Shown here piece by piece: positions 34,796 through 46,060 of a stretch of 64,000 nt of DNA. Each line of letters begins with the position of its first letter. Position 1 is the stretch's first letter. The DNA is from Coniochaeta sp. PMI_546. Taxonomy: Eukaryota > Ascomycota > Sordariomycetes > Coniochaetales > Coniochaetaceae. The stretch lies in NCBI GenBank assembly GCA_021432605.1, contig MU271143.1:133277-197276 (forward strand), given 5' to 3'. The notes under the pieces were generated by a model that worked only from the letters and a program-made list of their open reading frames with translations, did not search any database and was not told the DNA's origin. Made by a program: the position numbers and the translations under genes.

Positions 34796-37700
34796 TCAAG
34801 ACCACATCCCCCCATCAGCCTCCTCGAGCCACAGCCTCGCCAGATCCTTCGTCAACCCGACCCTCATCCTCCTCAGAAACGTACCCCCCGTAGTGCCAGC
34901 ACCGACCTCCCTCCTCCAATCCCAACCCCTGCGCACATTCTGCCTGACACCCCCCGAGATACTCCTCTGCAGCTTCCCAGCCAGCATCTGGCTCCCTGCC
35001 AGCACGAAGCTGCCCCCGGGTCCGCCACTCTTCCGCATCAGGTCCGCAGGCGTGCTCCCCTTGGGGCCCCCCGGCACAGAAGCCAGCACCAGCTGGAAGA
35101 ACTCCTCGGCGCTCTTGTACACCCTGTCGCCGACACTCTGCAGGTCCTCGATGGCCTTGAGCAGCACGTCGATCTGGTCGAGGTCCACCTCCGCCGCCCG
35201 GCCCCCGCCGTTGAAGGCGTGGTCCGGCCCAGAGACAAAGACGCTCGCCTCGCCCAGCAGCGCGAGCAGGAAATCCTCGCTCACGATCGCGTCCCGCGAC
35301 GCGTCGAACAGTCCGCCGCGGATGTTGTCGTCTGCGGAGGCGATGACGCTCGTCAGCGCGGCCACGGCCTGCTGCCTTCGCTGGGACGGCGAGAACGCGC
35401 ACTCGTCGTCGCGGAGCTCGTAGAATTGCCGGAGCGAGGCGTAGCCGGAGAGCATCTTGCCCAGAAGCTCGGCGGCCTCGAGGTCCTGGATGGCGAAATC
35501 GCGGAGCGTCTCGTTGCGGTTGGCCAGGAGCTTGTGCAGATGGTCGTCTAGGTCATTGGTCGGTGGGTAGGGGGTCGATTGCAGTAGGGAGTAGGAGATG
35601 AGGAGATTCATAACCTCGCGGACTTTGGAGGGCTTGTGGGCCAGCGCGTAGTACCACATTGCCTCGCCGTAGCGGTGTGAATCGCGGGCTAGGATTTCGC
35701 CGTAGGTCTGCATTTGTTAGCTATCCACTGTCAAGTTTCAGGGGGTTTGATGCACTGTTTACCTCTGCTGTCTCCTCGGCATAGGGGACCATGCCGAGCT
35801 CATTCAGCAATCTCCAGACCTTGTCGACAGTCGTTCCGGAGTCAACGTCGAGGTCGTCCATCAAGAGCTTAACTAGCTGTCCGACCGTTTCCTCGGATCG
35901 CTCGGGAGAATCCATCCGGCCAAGAACATGGATTGCCAGCTCCCAGCCGTCGCGCGGGACACCATCCTTGTCCTTGACACTGGATAGCTGCCGGAAGCTG
36001 GAAAGCTCCTGCGCATACGTAATGAGGGTATTGTCTTTGATCCCGTCAACCTCGTCGGGACTAGCCGGATCCATCCCAAGTACATCGAGGTCGTCCATAT
36101 CCAGATCCTCCATCCCAAAGATTGCGTTGTGCTTGTGAGGAGGTAGCCATCCCCCGAGTGACGCTATCTCGGCTACAGCGGCAGCGATAGGGAGAGACCA
36201 TGCTCGTAAAAGACCAATGAGACCCTTAGTATTGCCTTCAAAAACACAAGCCATGCCGACCTCCACAGAGTTGAGAGTGTTGAGCGGGAAATCCGACTCG
36301 ACTGCCGTCTGGAACGAGCGAGCTAGCCGGTCAAGGTAACCCTCAGGCGTATGGCTTTGGACGGGCAGCATCAGACTCTGAGATCGCGACATCGAGAAGT
36401 TCTTTTCGGTCTTGTCCTCATCCCACCACCCGAACAAGCCTACCGTCGCCTCGCACCAGTCTTGCGCAGCCTCCAAGATGGCGGTCCGCGATCCGAGCAC
36501 TATCTCGAAGACGATATTCAGGTTTTCGTAAATATCCCATGGCACCTGGCTCTCGGCCTTGCGTGCGAGTCCGGCCAGAGACTGTCGGCCGTAGGTCGAA
36601 GTCGAGTCGCTCAAGTTTGACTCAGCCAGGACACCGGCGGCGTCTCGTCCCTCGGCGAAGCGCCTCAGCTGCTCGAGCTGTCCCCTGGCGCGGACCCGGA
36701 ACAGGGTCCAGTCGCTACTCCATATATCCCAGTTCTCCTCGATACCAGGACAGTACTCCAGCATCTCGCACGTGTCAGCCACCGCCCGCTCAACATTTGA
36801 GAGACCTTGCCCGGTATAGGCGTAGTCGCTTCTGTGGCCTTTCCGAACATGGCTCCAGCCGGCCTTTCTTAGCAGGCCTTGTGCTTCCGCAACCTTGCCC
36901 CGCAGGAGGGCGATGAAGACGGTTTGCCAGAACAGACCATGGCAGGCAGGGCTGGGTCGATGCCTCTTGATATCCTCGAATTTATCGGGGTAGAAATTGT
37001 GGTTGGTGTCGAGCCACCGGAACAGCGTCTCAGTCAAGGGTTCGGTCCGCAGTCGGTCGCCCTCGTCGAATCGCGTGTGGTGAATCTGTAGGGCCAGATT
37101 GGCGACGTAGTTTGCCTTCTCGAAGTTCGTGGAATGAGGGCCAGGCCCGATAATCGCGGCGTGCTCCTCACTCGACTTTGGCAAGTTATCCGCATAGTCG
37201 CTCCAGAGTGCTGCTACCTTGCCAGCGACGGTCGCCAGGGTCTCGTCCAGCTTCTCGGCGTCATCTGAGACACCAACTCCATCGTCGTACAGCCGGCGAA
37301 TCTGAGCCTCGGTGTTGAGAACTAGCTCTGGAGATTCGGTGATAGTCGCCGAGCCCAACTGTGTATAAAGATCCTTCGCGATAGGCGCAAACTTGAACTC
37401 GCGTCTCCGGGCCCCGGATCGTACTGTCGATACGCGGAAAATGTCCTCGGCCTCTTTTCGGATGCGCTCGTTCGCGGCTGGCGTCGCATGCATCATCAAG
37501 TCAGAATCGTCTCCTTCGAATGAGACGTCGCCCTGCTGCATGCCGAGCCACATGTCTTCCGCGTCCGACGCCACATGATCCTCCCGATCCATGGCGGCCT
37601 CATACGCCGCGGCGTCCTCTGCAGTCTCGTCATAGGTATCGTCGTAGCTATCGTCGAAGGGTATGGCAAATGTGCCCGTCCGATTGTCCGGCCGCGCAGC

Positions 37701-38090
37701 AAGATCCTCGTCGTCCACATCCTCAACTTCGAAGTGCTTGCTCAATCTCGAAGGCTGGGCGGGTTTTGAAGCGCGAATGGATCGTCCGAGGGGGGCGTTC
37801 CGTTTTTGGGATTGTGAGAATAGGTTCTTGGAGGAGCTACTGATGTTGTGTGTTGTGAAACTCGGTGGTGGCGGCTTCGTCTCGGTCACACCGCGCATGA
37901 TGGAGCTACCAAGGTACGAAGCCGAGGGTGCGCCGGCTGGTGTGAAGCTCGCGGCTGAGGATGGAGGGGGCGGTCCAGCTGGAGTTGTGGATGGGTTGTT
38001 GGCGAACATGTCGAATGAGCGGCCATGGGAGCTTCGTTCAGGCGTCGAAGGTGCCGAGCTGTCGCTCGGGACCTCGAAACGGTATGACAT
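34796..38090 (-). CDS. nup85: Nucleoporin Nup85 (Nup84/Nup107 Y-complex subunit)
   Basis: Exons 38090-35763 and 35707-34796 give 1079 residues. The first 230 residues are disordered, Ser/Pro-rich and acidic. The rest is an alpha-solenoid with the Nup85 pattern: EPLTETLFRWLDTNHNFYPDKFEDI, the block PSPACHGLFWQTVFIALLRGKVAEAQGLLRKAGW, and later HRYGEAMWYYALAHKPSKVREVMNLLI. Nup85 binds Seh1 and sits in one arm of the Y-shaped scaffold of the nuclear pore, needed for pore assembly and mRNA export. The start MSYRFEVPSD is preferred over an upstream in-frame ATG whose leader looks non-coding. The single intron (35708-35762) has a GTAAAC donor and a CTAAC branch site just before the acceptor. Confidence 0.88.
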
Positions 38091-39146
38091 ATCTTGGAAA
38101 GTCGAGGAAGAGGGTGCCCTGATGTGGTCAAGGTCCTGGCGACGGGCGGCGAGGGGTTGAAGAAGCGTTGTGTGGCAGTAGTACAAGAAGATTAGTTTGT
38201 TCCGAAGCGCAATGTCATAATGGCAGGCTCAAGCGATAAGAAGAATCTTCATCATTTTGCTGAAGTGACGGTGATTTGTCCAGGTTGTCTTGGTTTCTTG
38301 TCGTTTGAAGCTCAAGCAGCTCGTTGAGTGGAGCTTGTCGCTTGGGCACAGACGCGGTAACTATTTTTCGTAGAGGCAGCTCAGAGTTCCATTGTTGTCG
38401 CGACACGGAACATGCCGAAAGCCCAGATACATAACCTGGAAGGTACGTAAGGTACAGTACCAGGTACCTTACCTTAGTAAGTATATCAGTATGTACAGTA
38501 CGTACCATGCATCTCATCACGAACCAAAGCTGTCCAGCAAGGTGAGACAATATGTCAGGCATTATCACAGCACGAAAGTCACTGTATAGAACGAGCGATA
38601 GACTCTGCATAGGTTTGGGTTTCATGGAAATTGTTATTTCAATTATATTACATCTCGCCGTCTCTCATCTCCAAAGACCAGGCAAGAGAGACAACCACCA
38701 GATCTCGACCCCTGAAACTTCTAGCGATTAGCTCTCTCTCTTTCTCTCCCTCCTGTAAACAAGTTTGCTTTTGATTTCCCGACCGATCAAGTCATAAGAT
38801 GGCGAAGGACTCAAAAGGGGTCCAGGATGATCGACTGTCCAGTTCCATCCACAAGGTGGCAGATATCTCCTAACTTGGCTATGCCGCGAGGTAGTACCCG
38901 CGGGCATGACGATAAACCTTCCGCCAGTTCTCCACGCCAACCTCTCACAGCCTAATTTCGAATCAAGCCTCGTGGCATCACCTCAAAACTCACAGCTCAA
39001 CACTCCAAAAGGCAGGTTGATGATGCCGTGCATGGTCTTCTGGTGGCCTATTGACGCCTCGGAGACCAAAGCTCATTTCGCCCCCTTCAACTGGGCCAGC
39101 CTCACAATGTAGGATGGTAGTCCATGGCCTACTTCCAAACAAGCTT
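38091..39146. promoter_or_regulatory. Nup85 promoter region and 3' region of the deubiquitinase gene
   Basis: 1.06 kb, no coding signal. At 38440-38515 overlapping GGTAC, GTACC and TACAGTAC motifs form a second, looser version of the 43.3-kb palindrome cluster. A CT-rich tract lies at 38730-38752. Confidence 0.45.
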
Positions 39147-42100
39147 TCAAACCCTCTGGTAGAACAACAGGTACGCGACCTTGTTGTCCCGGATACTGTC
39201 CCTCGTCTGCTTGGCCTTCGGCTGGCTAGCTGAAGCCGCGGTGCCGCCGTCGACAGCCGCGCTGTACTTCTTGGTGCCGTTGACGGCGACCTGGTTCCAG
39301 CCACCCTCCTCATCTCCGGTATCTTCATCTGCCACTGCGCCGAAGCGGTTGCCAAGATGTCCTGCAACGGCGGCGGCCGCATCCTTGCGGCTGTCCGTGA
39401 GGCCACTCTTGCCCTCCTTGTCCTCCTCACCTCCCTCAGCCACGTCCTCACTCCGCACCCTCCTGATGACGGTATCGTCAATGCGGATCCACTCGCGACC
39501 ATCCTGGCGTCGAACATCCACGGTGTAGTGTCCACCGCTGGCATTCTTACCGTGGTGGTACACCGCGGCAATGAGCCGGTACTTGGGCAGCCCCGAGCCC
39601 TCAGCAGACAGGGCAGAACGCTTCTGACGTGACAGGACCTCGCGCGGTATCTCAAGCTCCAGCGGATATCCAACCTTCTTCCAGATCTTGACAGTGCCAT
39701 TGCCTTCCGCGTCGAACTGGAACCTTTTCAAGTGCAGGATGAGTACGGGTGGAAGCGACTCGATAAAGACCGTCTTGGTCGCTGTTACATTCTTGCCATG
39801 CGGCGAGTTGAAGTCGCCGTGTAGAGTCTCTGGACGGGTGAGTCCCTTGAGCGCATCGACGATGTTCTTGACCTCTGGCGAACCAATGTCCAGCTGAAGC
39901 GGCTGGTAGGGCTCAAGGGTCACCGAGTTCTTCAAACCCCGCACAGACAGCTCAGATCTGAGTTGGCCGCCAAATATCTTGGTGATGGGTGAAGAAATGC
40001 TCGAGTGACCAGACGAGCGGGTGATGGCAGGGCGCTGCTTTGGCCCAACCTCGAGCCAGACATCCCCTGACTCAGCGCCATCGTTCACCTTGGACGAAAC
40101 GGAAGGCGTGGGGGTCGAGAGAGACGAACTCTGCGCAGATAAGGATTCAGCTTGCAGCGTAGACCGGATCACCTGAGCACATTCATCGTGCAGACCCTCA
40201 AGGAGGAAGCCGAGGAATTCCTCCGCGTCTTGCTGATGGCCGCGCTGTAGAATCGCACGTTAGCTATACCGAAGAGCTGGGCAGGGGCTGGCGCGTTAAT
40301 CCTTACCCTCATGCTGGCGAAGCGCGGTAGCTTCCTGATCGCGTCATAAATGAAGTCGGGACTGAACGGCTCCCCGTAACGCTCAAGCTCATCAATCTTC
40401 AGTTTCTTGCGAAGCAACTCGGCGTTTCCAGCCGAAGCAATCACATTAAACTCCCGCTGAAACATGATCCTTTGGAAAGACGTCAGCATAATTGCTCATG
40501 ACCGATGAGACGTAGCGAAGCCAGCGAGCTTACATTGCATCAACCAGAGGGGTGTCGCTCTTGAAGCTGTAGGCGACTTTCTTGCCCACCTGGTCCAAGA
40601 AGTCGTAGAACGGAATGCAGAAAAGAAGCACTTGCAGAACCTGTTTGAAGTCAGTAGATGGTCGCAGAGCGTGCTGGGTCATGAGAACTGACTGAATTCA
40701 TATAACACATGTTCCCAGTGTTGATCAAGCCTCTCGGCTCAAGGAACGCCAGGTTGTTCACGCTGTTGACCCGGTAGGCTTGCAAGACCTCGGCTACTGA
40801 GCTCACATTGGACTTGGCAAAGGTGGAAAGACCAGCGCCCAAGCCATCCGAGCCTTCCGCTGCCGCGCCATTCGTCCCAGCTTGGGCAGTCGTAGCGGTA
40901 GGACCTGCAGAAGCCGCAGGTTTCGCAAACAGATTTGCCCACGATGTTGGGGGAACCTTCGCAGGAGCTGGCGCCGAGGCGGGCTGCGCCGTCTCTAGCT
41001 GTGGTTCTTCAGAGACAACTTCTTTTGCGGCAGCGGGCGCCGCGTCAGATTGACGATCGACATCTTCCGCCGCGGTGTCCTTGTCAACTTGCTTGGCAGA
41101 GTCAACCTTAGGACTGGGTTTGATGTCTTTGGGGCTTGACTTGGTCCTTGGCAAAGCCGGTACTAGGGGAATGATGGGGATCGCAGCACGGGGAACGGCG
41201 GGCTTCGAAGACTTTGTTGGCGTGATAACGGTCGCGGTAGATGTACTAGGTGGTTGAACAGAGCTTGGAGTAGTGGGCGAAGTGGAAGTTGTAGTTTCCG
41301 AGGGGACGTCCTGAGTTGACGGAGTCTCGGACCGAGCGGGTGGCTGGTCGAGGTTAGATGGCTTGGGAGTAGGAGAAGCTTTGGGAGTGGAAATGGCGAC
41401 ATTCGATGCCGTGGTTGTCGGAGTCGGAGCCTCAGCTTCAGAGATAGGCGCTGTTTGTGCGACTTGACCAGGCATTTCGGCCGGTGCGTCATGCGGGTTC
41501 TGCGGCAGCTCCACATTCTCAGCACTGCTCTCCAATATCCGGCGCCGCCTTCTCGACCTGCCGTTTCTTGTAGGGAAAGCAGCTTCGGGGTGAGACAGCC
41601 AAGGCAGCTAGATAATAAGAGGTTAGCGGATGCAATCTGCACAGCAAAACATGGGAGATATAGCTTACAGGAGGTCTGAATGACTCCAAGGCAGGAGCCA
41701 CAGCAAGTCGCAGCTGAGCCTCCACCATCGGCGTTGGTACAACCTCAGCGGGAAGTGCTGGAAGAGAGCCAGGAGTCGAAGCCTGCACCGAGGCCGGAGC
41801 TGGCGGCTGAGCCATCTGCTCTAGCTGCTCGGGGGTAGGAACCGGTGTCGGCTCCTGAAGAGGATGTGGCGAGGACAAGGGAAGAGGCTGACTACGAACA
41901 AGAGGCGCTTCCCTCATCTGAGGCGTAAGGGTCTTCATGGGAGGTGGGTATGATTCGGCCGCATAAGGCGCATGATAAGGAGGAGCTGGAATCGGCGCAA
42001 GAGGAGGAGCCTGATAGGGAGATGAGACGACTGGTGAGTGCTGAGGAGGTCGTCCATATGTGTGCGGCGCCATGGGAACATATTGCTGCATAGGTGGGGG

Positions 42101-42448
42101 AGGCGACCTGTTGTAGGCAGCGGTGGGAGGGTAAGGCATAGGGATGTAGTTAGGGGGAGGCATGCCGCCGTTCTGGTATTGTTGCGGTACAGGATAGTAT
42201 GGTGGTCCTCCGTAGGGCGCCATGTAGGGGTTCGGGTACATTGGTTGGCCCATCTGGTTCATATGTACGGCGTGCTGGTTGTGGTAATATGTGTTGTGAT
42301 GCGGCTGTGGTCGTCCACCTCCCCTTCGCGGCCCTCCCCCTCCACCGCCGCCGCCACCATCACCACCACCAACACCAGGCCCGGGGCCAATCTCAGGTCC
42401 ACCGTGCATGCCTTGCCCAGCCGGCAGATGCCCTCGATTGTTCATCAT
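39147..42448 (-). CDS. ubp3: Ubiquitin carboxyl-terminal hydrolase, Ubp3/USP10 type
   Basis: Five exons (42448-41669, 41607-40693, 40640-40534, 40469-40307, 40244-39147) give 1020 residues. The first 540 are low in complexity: a glycine run near the start, then Pro/Tyr/Gln-rich and Ser/Thr/Pro-rich parts. The peptidase C19 domain opens with the cysteine box GLINTGNMCYMNSVLQVLLF (Cys about 561) and includes RGHQQDAEEFLGFLL. The histidine box is YHHGKNASGGHYTVDV (His about 894), followed by WIRIDDTVI with the acidic partner. The catalytic triad therefore looks complete. Yeast Ubp3 with its partner Bre5 deubiquitinates coat, ribosomal and signalling proteins and takes part in ribophagy; USP10 is its animal counterpart. 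Intron 3 ends with an AAG acceptor in my reading, the only one that keeps phase there. Confidence 0.92.
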
Positions 42449-43677
42449 GCCGGCTTGGGAGCTGTTGAAGTGCGGTGGCTGATCACTTGTGTGATGCCAC
42501 CGCGATTCAGGACAGCAACTGAAGACAGCTAAGCAATCTTAGATATTGTGGATGCGAGTGATGCTCGACGTGTGTGCGTTTCGGCAGTCGCGCGGTTCGC
42601 AGTTCGGCAAGCCGTAGAGGATTGGAAGGCGCGAGATGGTCGTCTGCGCGTCGATGATGCGCGGTCGATAGGCACTGGATGGGATTCGGTGAATCACGGG
42701 GGAGCCTGATCGTTGTTGTCGCCGTCTATGGTTGCCGAAAAGCCAGCATTGGACACATTTGTGTTCCGTTCCTGCGTAACGGAGGTTGAGGTTACCAGGG
42801 CACAGACGAGGTACCTAAGGTAAGGTAGGTTCGCGGCGACAAGACAGAAGGTAGTTGGTTCTAGGTTCTATTCCCGCAAGGAGACGAACGATATCGGAAG
42901 CGGGTGAAGGTCCCGTTTGTGTGGATAACAAAGGTAGGTCGAATGAGGCTCGTCTTCTGATGAAGTACGAACCGCAGCTAGGTAAGGTAAGTAGGGGCCT
43001 CTCGTGCTCTGCAAGCAAAACAAAATTCGGCCTGGGTTTGACTCTCCCTGCCGGCGAAAAAAACGTCGTCGCAAGGGTGAAACTTTGTCTTTTGCTGCCA
43101 AAGCAATTTTCCGAAGTGCAGCGCTGCTGACCCAGCAGAAATCTGGAGGCAGCAATTGAGATTTGAGCCAACGAAAGAACAACTGCAGGCGCTCGGGCCA
43201 CGTCCATTTCCATTTTCCATTTTCTGCAAGTGACCCTGCGCTTCTAGAGGTATTACGTACCTTACCTTACACAGTACATGCATGTAAGGTACCTTACTTT
43301 TCTGTACTAAGGTAAGGTACCTAGACTTACCACAGTCGAGGTACAGTAAGGTAGGTACCTTACCGATGCGGCTACACATTCTGCTCTACCTCTAAGGTAC
43401 CTTACGCTTTATACTTCAAGGTACCCCCAGCACTTGTGGCATAAGTAGGTACCTTATACTGTGTTAGACCTTGGACTCACATCTTCATTCAATGATTCAA
43501 CAAGCTGCCATGAATTACCGATCAAGCAGTCTGGATCAACAACAATTCGTGATACATGATACCACTTGGCAGGACTGACCGGCGGTGGTATGTCGGCACC
43601 AGCCCCAAATTCTCTCTTTCAGTACAGTATTACATGTACAGTAAGTTCACTACCTTCGCTTCAACACACAACTACAA
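42449..43677. promoter_or_regulatory. Deubiquitinase promoter region and 3' region of sae2, with palindrome cluster
   Basis: 1.23 kb between two minus-strand genes. Coding signal is absent. Many GGTACC, AAGGTA and TACCTTA elements start at about 42810 and become very dense at 43256-43456. Confidence 0.5.
43256..43456. repeat. Cluster of GGTACC-centred palindromes
   Basis: Six GGTACC hexamers occur within 166 bp (starting at 43288, 43316, 43354, 43396, 43420 and 43448). Several are extended to near-perfect palindromes, the best being the 14-mer GTAAGGTACCTTAC at 43284-43297. Between them lie half-sites such as GTAAGG and CCTTAC. Random sequence would give roughly one such hexamer per 4 kb. 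Related but sparser copies occur near 14486, 30238-30510, 33503-33535, 38440-38515, 42810 and 61760-61803, always outside genes. Confidence 0.8.
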
Positions 43678-46060
43678 CTATTCATCCCGGAATAGCCATC
43701 TGCCCCCGTCTCGCATGGCCTCTCGGTATCTCTCCTCGATCATCCGTTTCTCCCTTTTCTCGCCCTCTGCCCTGTCCTTCTCATTGTCCTGCGTGCTCGG
43801 AAAGTCGGCATTCCAGAACCCCGGGGGCGACTGTCGCCGTGTAAACCGGTGCCTATGCTTTCCGTGCTTGTTGGCGAGCTCCCTGGTCTTGGCCTCCAGC
43901 CACAGCTCCTCCTTTTCCTGGCGCGTCATGCTTCCGAGCTTGTAGACTTGGTCGCCCAAGTATTCCTCCAATAGCGCGATATCGGCTGCCCGATGGATCA
44001 GAGACGGTCCTGTTGCCTCGAGCTCGGACTGCGCCATAGCCCGGAAGTGTTTGCCACAGCACTCCGGGTCAACACAGCCTGGAATATCTGCTCTCTCGTC
44101 TTTGTTACGGACGACTTCTGTAAAGGCGAAGTTGTGTCCATGGTTGAACTTGGGGTTGATCTTGAAGTCATCGAGTCTCAGATTTGCAAGAGACTGGTCC
44201 CGGAGCCGCTTTAGATTCGCCTTAGACTTATAGATCAAAGGGGTCGCTGATTTTGGCGATTCCATTCGGGAGGCCGCCATTATCCGCGCCGGCGCTGAAT
44301 CAAGACCACCTCCTCTCTTTGACTGCAGAGTTGCTGGTGGATTACCGTCCTTTCCGTCGCCCTTGCCGAATGGCAGCACTCGCACTGGCGTCTCTGTGAA
44401 CCACAGACTTGAACGAGGCGCTTCTCGAGGTTGCCGGTTTGGCCTCAATAGCGGCGTCTGCTCCTGCGGTGATGGACTGCTGGCATTCAAAAGTGTAGCA
44501 AGCCGCGATAATCCATCCTTAGACTGAGCTTCTGTTGGATCGTGCGCTCCCGAGCGGGTCGGATCATAACCATCCTCGGCCAGAGAGGCAACCCCCTGAT
44601 TCAGCTTCCATCCACGGCCCGGAGCCGTCCTACGGGGCACCAGAGACATGGGATCAGGCTGATTCGTGGGTGCAGCGTACACGTGCAGGTCCATGACAGA
44701 TGTACGCGGAGCATGAACAACCTCCTTCATATCGGCCCTTGACTGGGGACTCCTGACGTCAATTATGCTAGAGCGCACCGGGATTTTGTCGTCATCTTGA
44801 CTTATCAGTTCAGAGCGGTCTTGCATTTGCAACATCCGAAGTTTTCTCGGCGTCGGCATTGTCCCATCTGTATCAAGATCGAGGCTCTCCTGAGGTGAGA
44901 AATGGTGCGATTCACCCATGACAAGTGGATCTGAACTACGTTCCTCCATCTTCAATCTTCGCGGTGTTCTTGACATCAAGTCATTGGGTATATCGTCGAT
45001 GTGCTTTCGCTTGCCCACAGGCTTCTCAGACACAAAAACTGGAAGATCAGACGAGGGCTCATTTTTAATCACCGCATCGATTAGATCATTGCTGTTTGGA
45101 GGAAGTTGCGGAAGCTCGGAGCTGTCCTCCGCAATATCATCATCGTCGCCTTGAGTTGAACTTGTGATGTGTTCAGTGCGGTCGCTCCGTCCGGCGTCTG
45201 GTGGGTTCGATGTTGCACGGCGCGGAGAAAGGTCCGTCAGAGCCGCATTTTCCAGCCCCGAGAAGGAGGCACTAGCTGGGGCCTGCGGAGGGATCATCGG
45301 GCCCAAGGTGGCCTTTGGTGTCGATGCGGATATTTCGTCAGCTGCAATCGCTTCTCCCCTTGGGCTTCCCAATCCGGAGTGCGGCTGCTTTGGCCCAGAT
45401 GAGGACCGAGGCTGGAGCCAGGTGCCAAGTCTTTTCTTGAGCTTTTCGATTTTGGCATCGCGATCCTCGGCGTATTTCTTCCATTGGTCCCTCTCCTCCC
45501 GAAACTTGCGTGCCTTTGCCTCAGCGTCACCTTTCGCCCGTCTTTGTTGTTCACACTGAGCAACCAGTCTGGCGTAGTCCTGCTGGAGCTCTGCAAGTTT
45601 GGTAGGTTCATGACTGTCCACACCGATGGCGTCCTTTGGGGATACTTTGATTCCACCTACGCGACTGGGCGTATTTGTTGAGATCTCGCCCAGGGGTTGA
45701 CGCGTTGGTGGGACGGCGGCTGCAGAAGTTTGCAGCTTGTCTGAAGCAACTGAAGCAGATGAAGCTGACGTGACCTGGCTGCGAAGAGCAGACACCTCAG
45801 CCTTGAGAGCACAGTTCTCCTGTTCAAGTTTGTCGGCGGTAGTGACACGGGACTTCAGCCTCTTGACTTCCTTGGTCAAGAATGCATGCTGTTCCACATC
45901 TCGTTCCTGAAGTTCTGCCGAAGTGTCAACGGGTGTGGTCCGTTAAGGCAAGATGTTTGGCAAGTCACTCACCGGCCGCAAGATCGGAGCCAATCCTGTC
46001 ACAGACCTGCTGCAAAGCCTCGAAGATCGCCGGCCTCCCACGATCGAACCAACTTGCCAT
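43678..46060 (-). CDS. sae2: DNA end-resection factor Sae2/Ctp1/CtIP
   Basis: Exons 46060-45973 and 45914-43678 give 774 residues. An N-terminal coiled coil (LQERDVEQHAFLTKEVKRLKS and onward, to about residue 85) probably serves oligomerisation. The long middle is disordered, with many SP/TP and SQ sites. The C-terminal Sae2/CtIP domain carries a CxxxxC-C zinc-site-like stretch (GCVDPECCGKHF), the DNA-binding RHR (residues 717-719) and the block QSPPGFWNADFPSTQ. Ser 725 before proline matches the CDK site that licenses resection (Ser 267 in yeast Sae2, Thr 847 in human CtIP). The protein activates the Mre11-Rad50 nuclease at double-strand breaks, in the nucleus. The coding part ends with RWLFRDE. 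Length is within the range of filamentous fungal homologues as I know them. Confidence 0.9.

Noticed and set aside
43256-43456. CRISPR-like or transposon terminal repeat reading of the palindrome cluster
   Set aside because: Units are short, overlapping and unevenly spaced, without fixed spacers, and no transposase or flanking duplication is visible; the host is a eukaryote.
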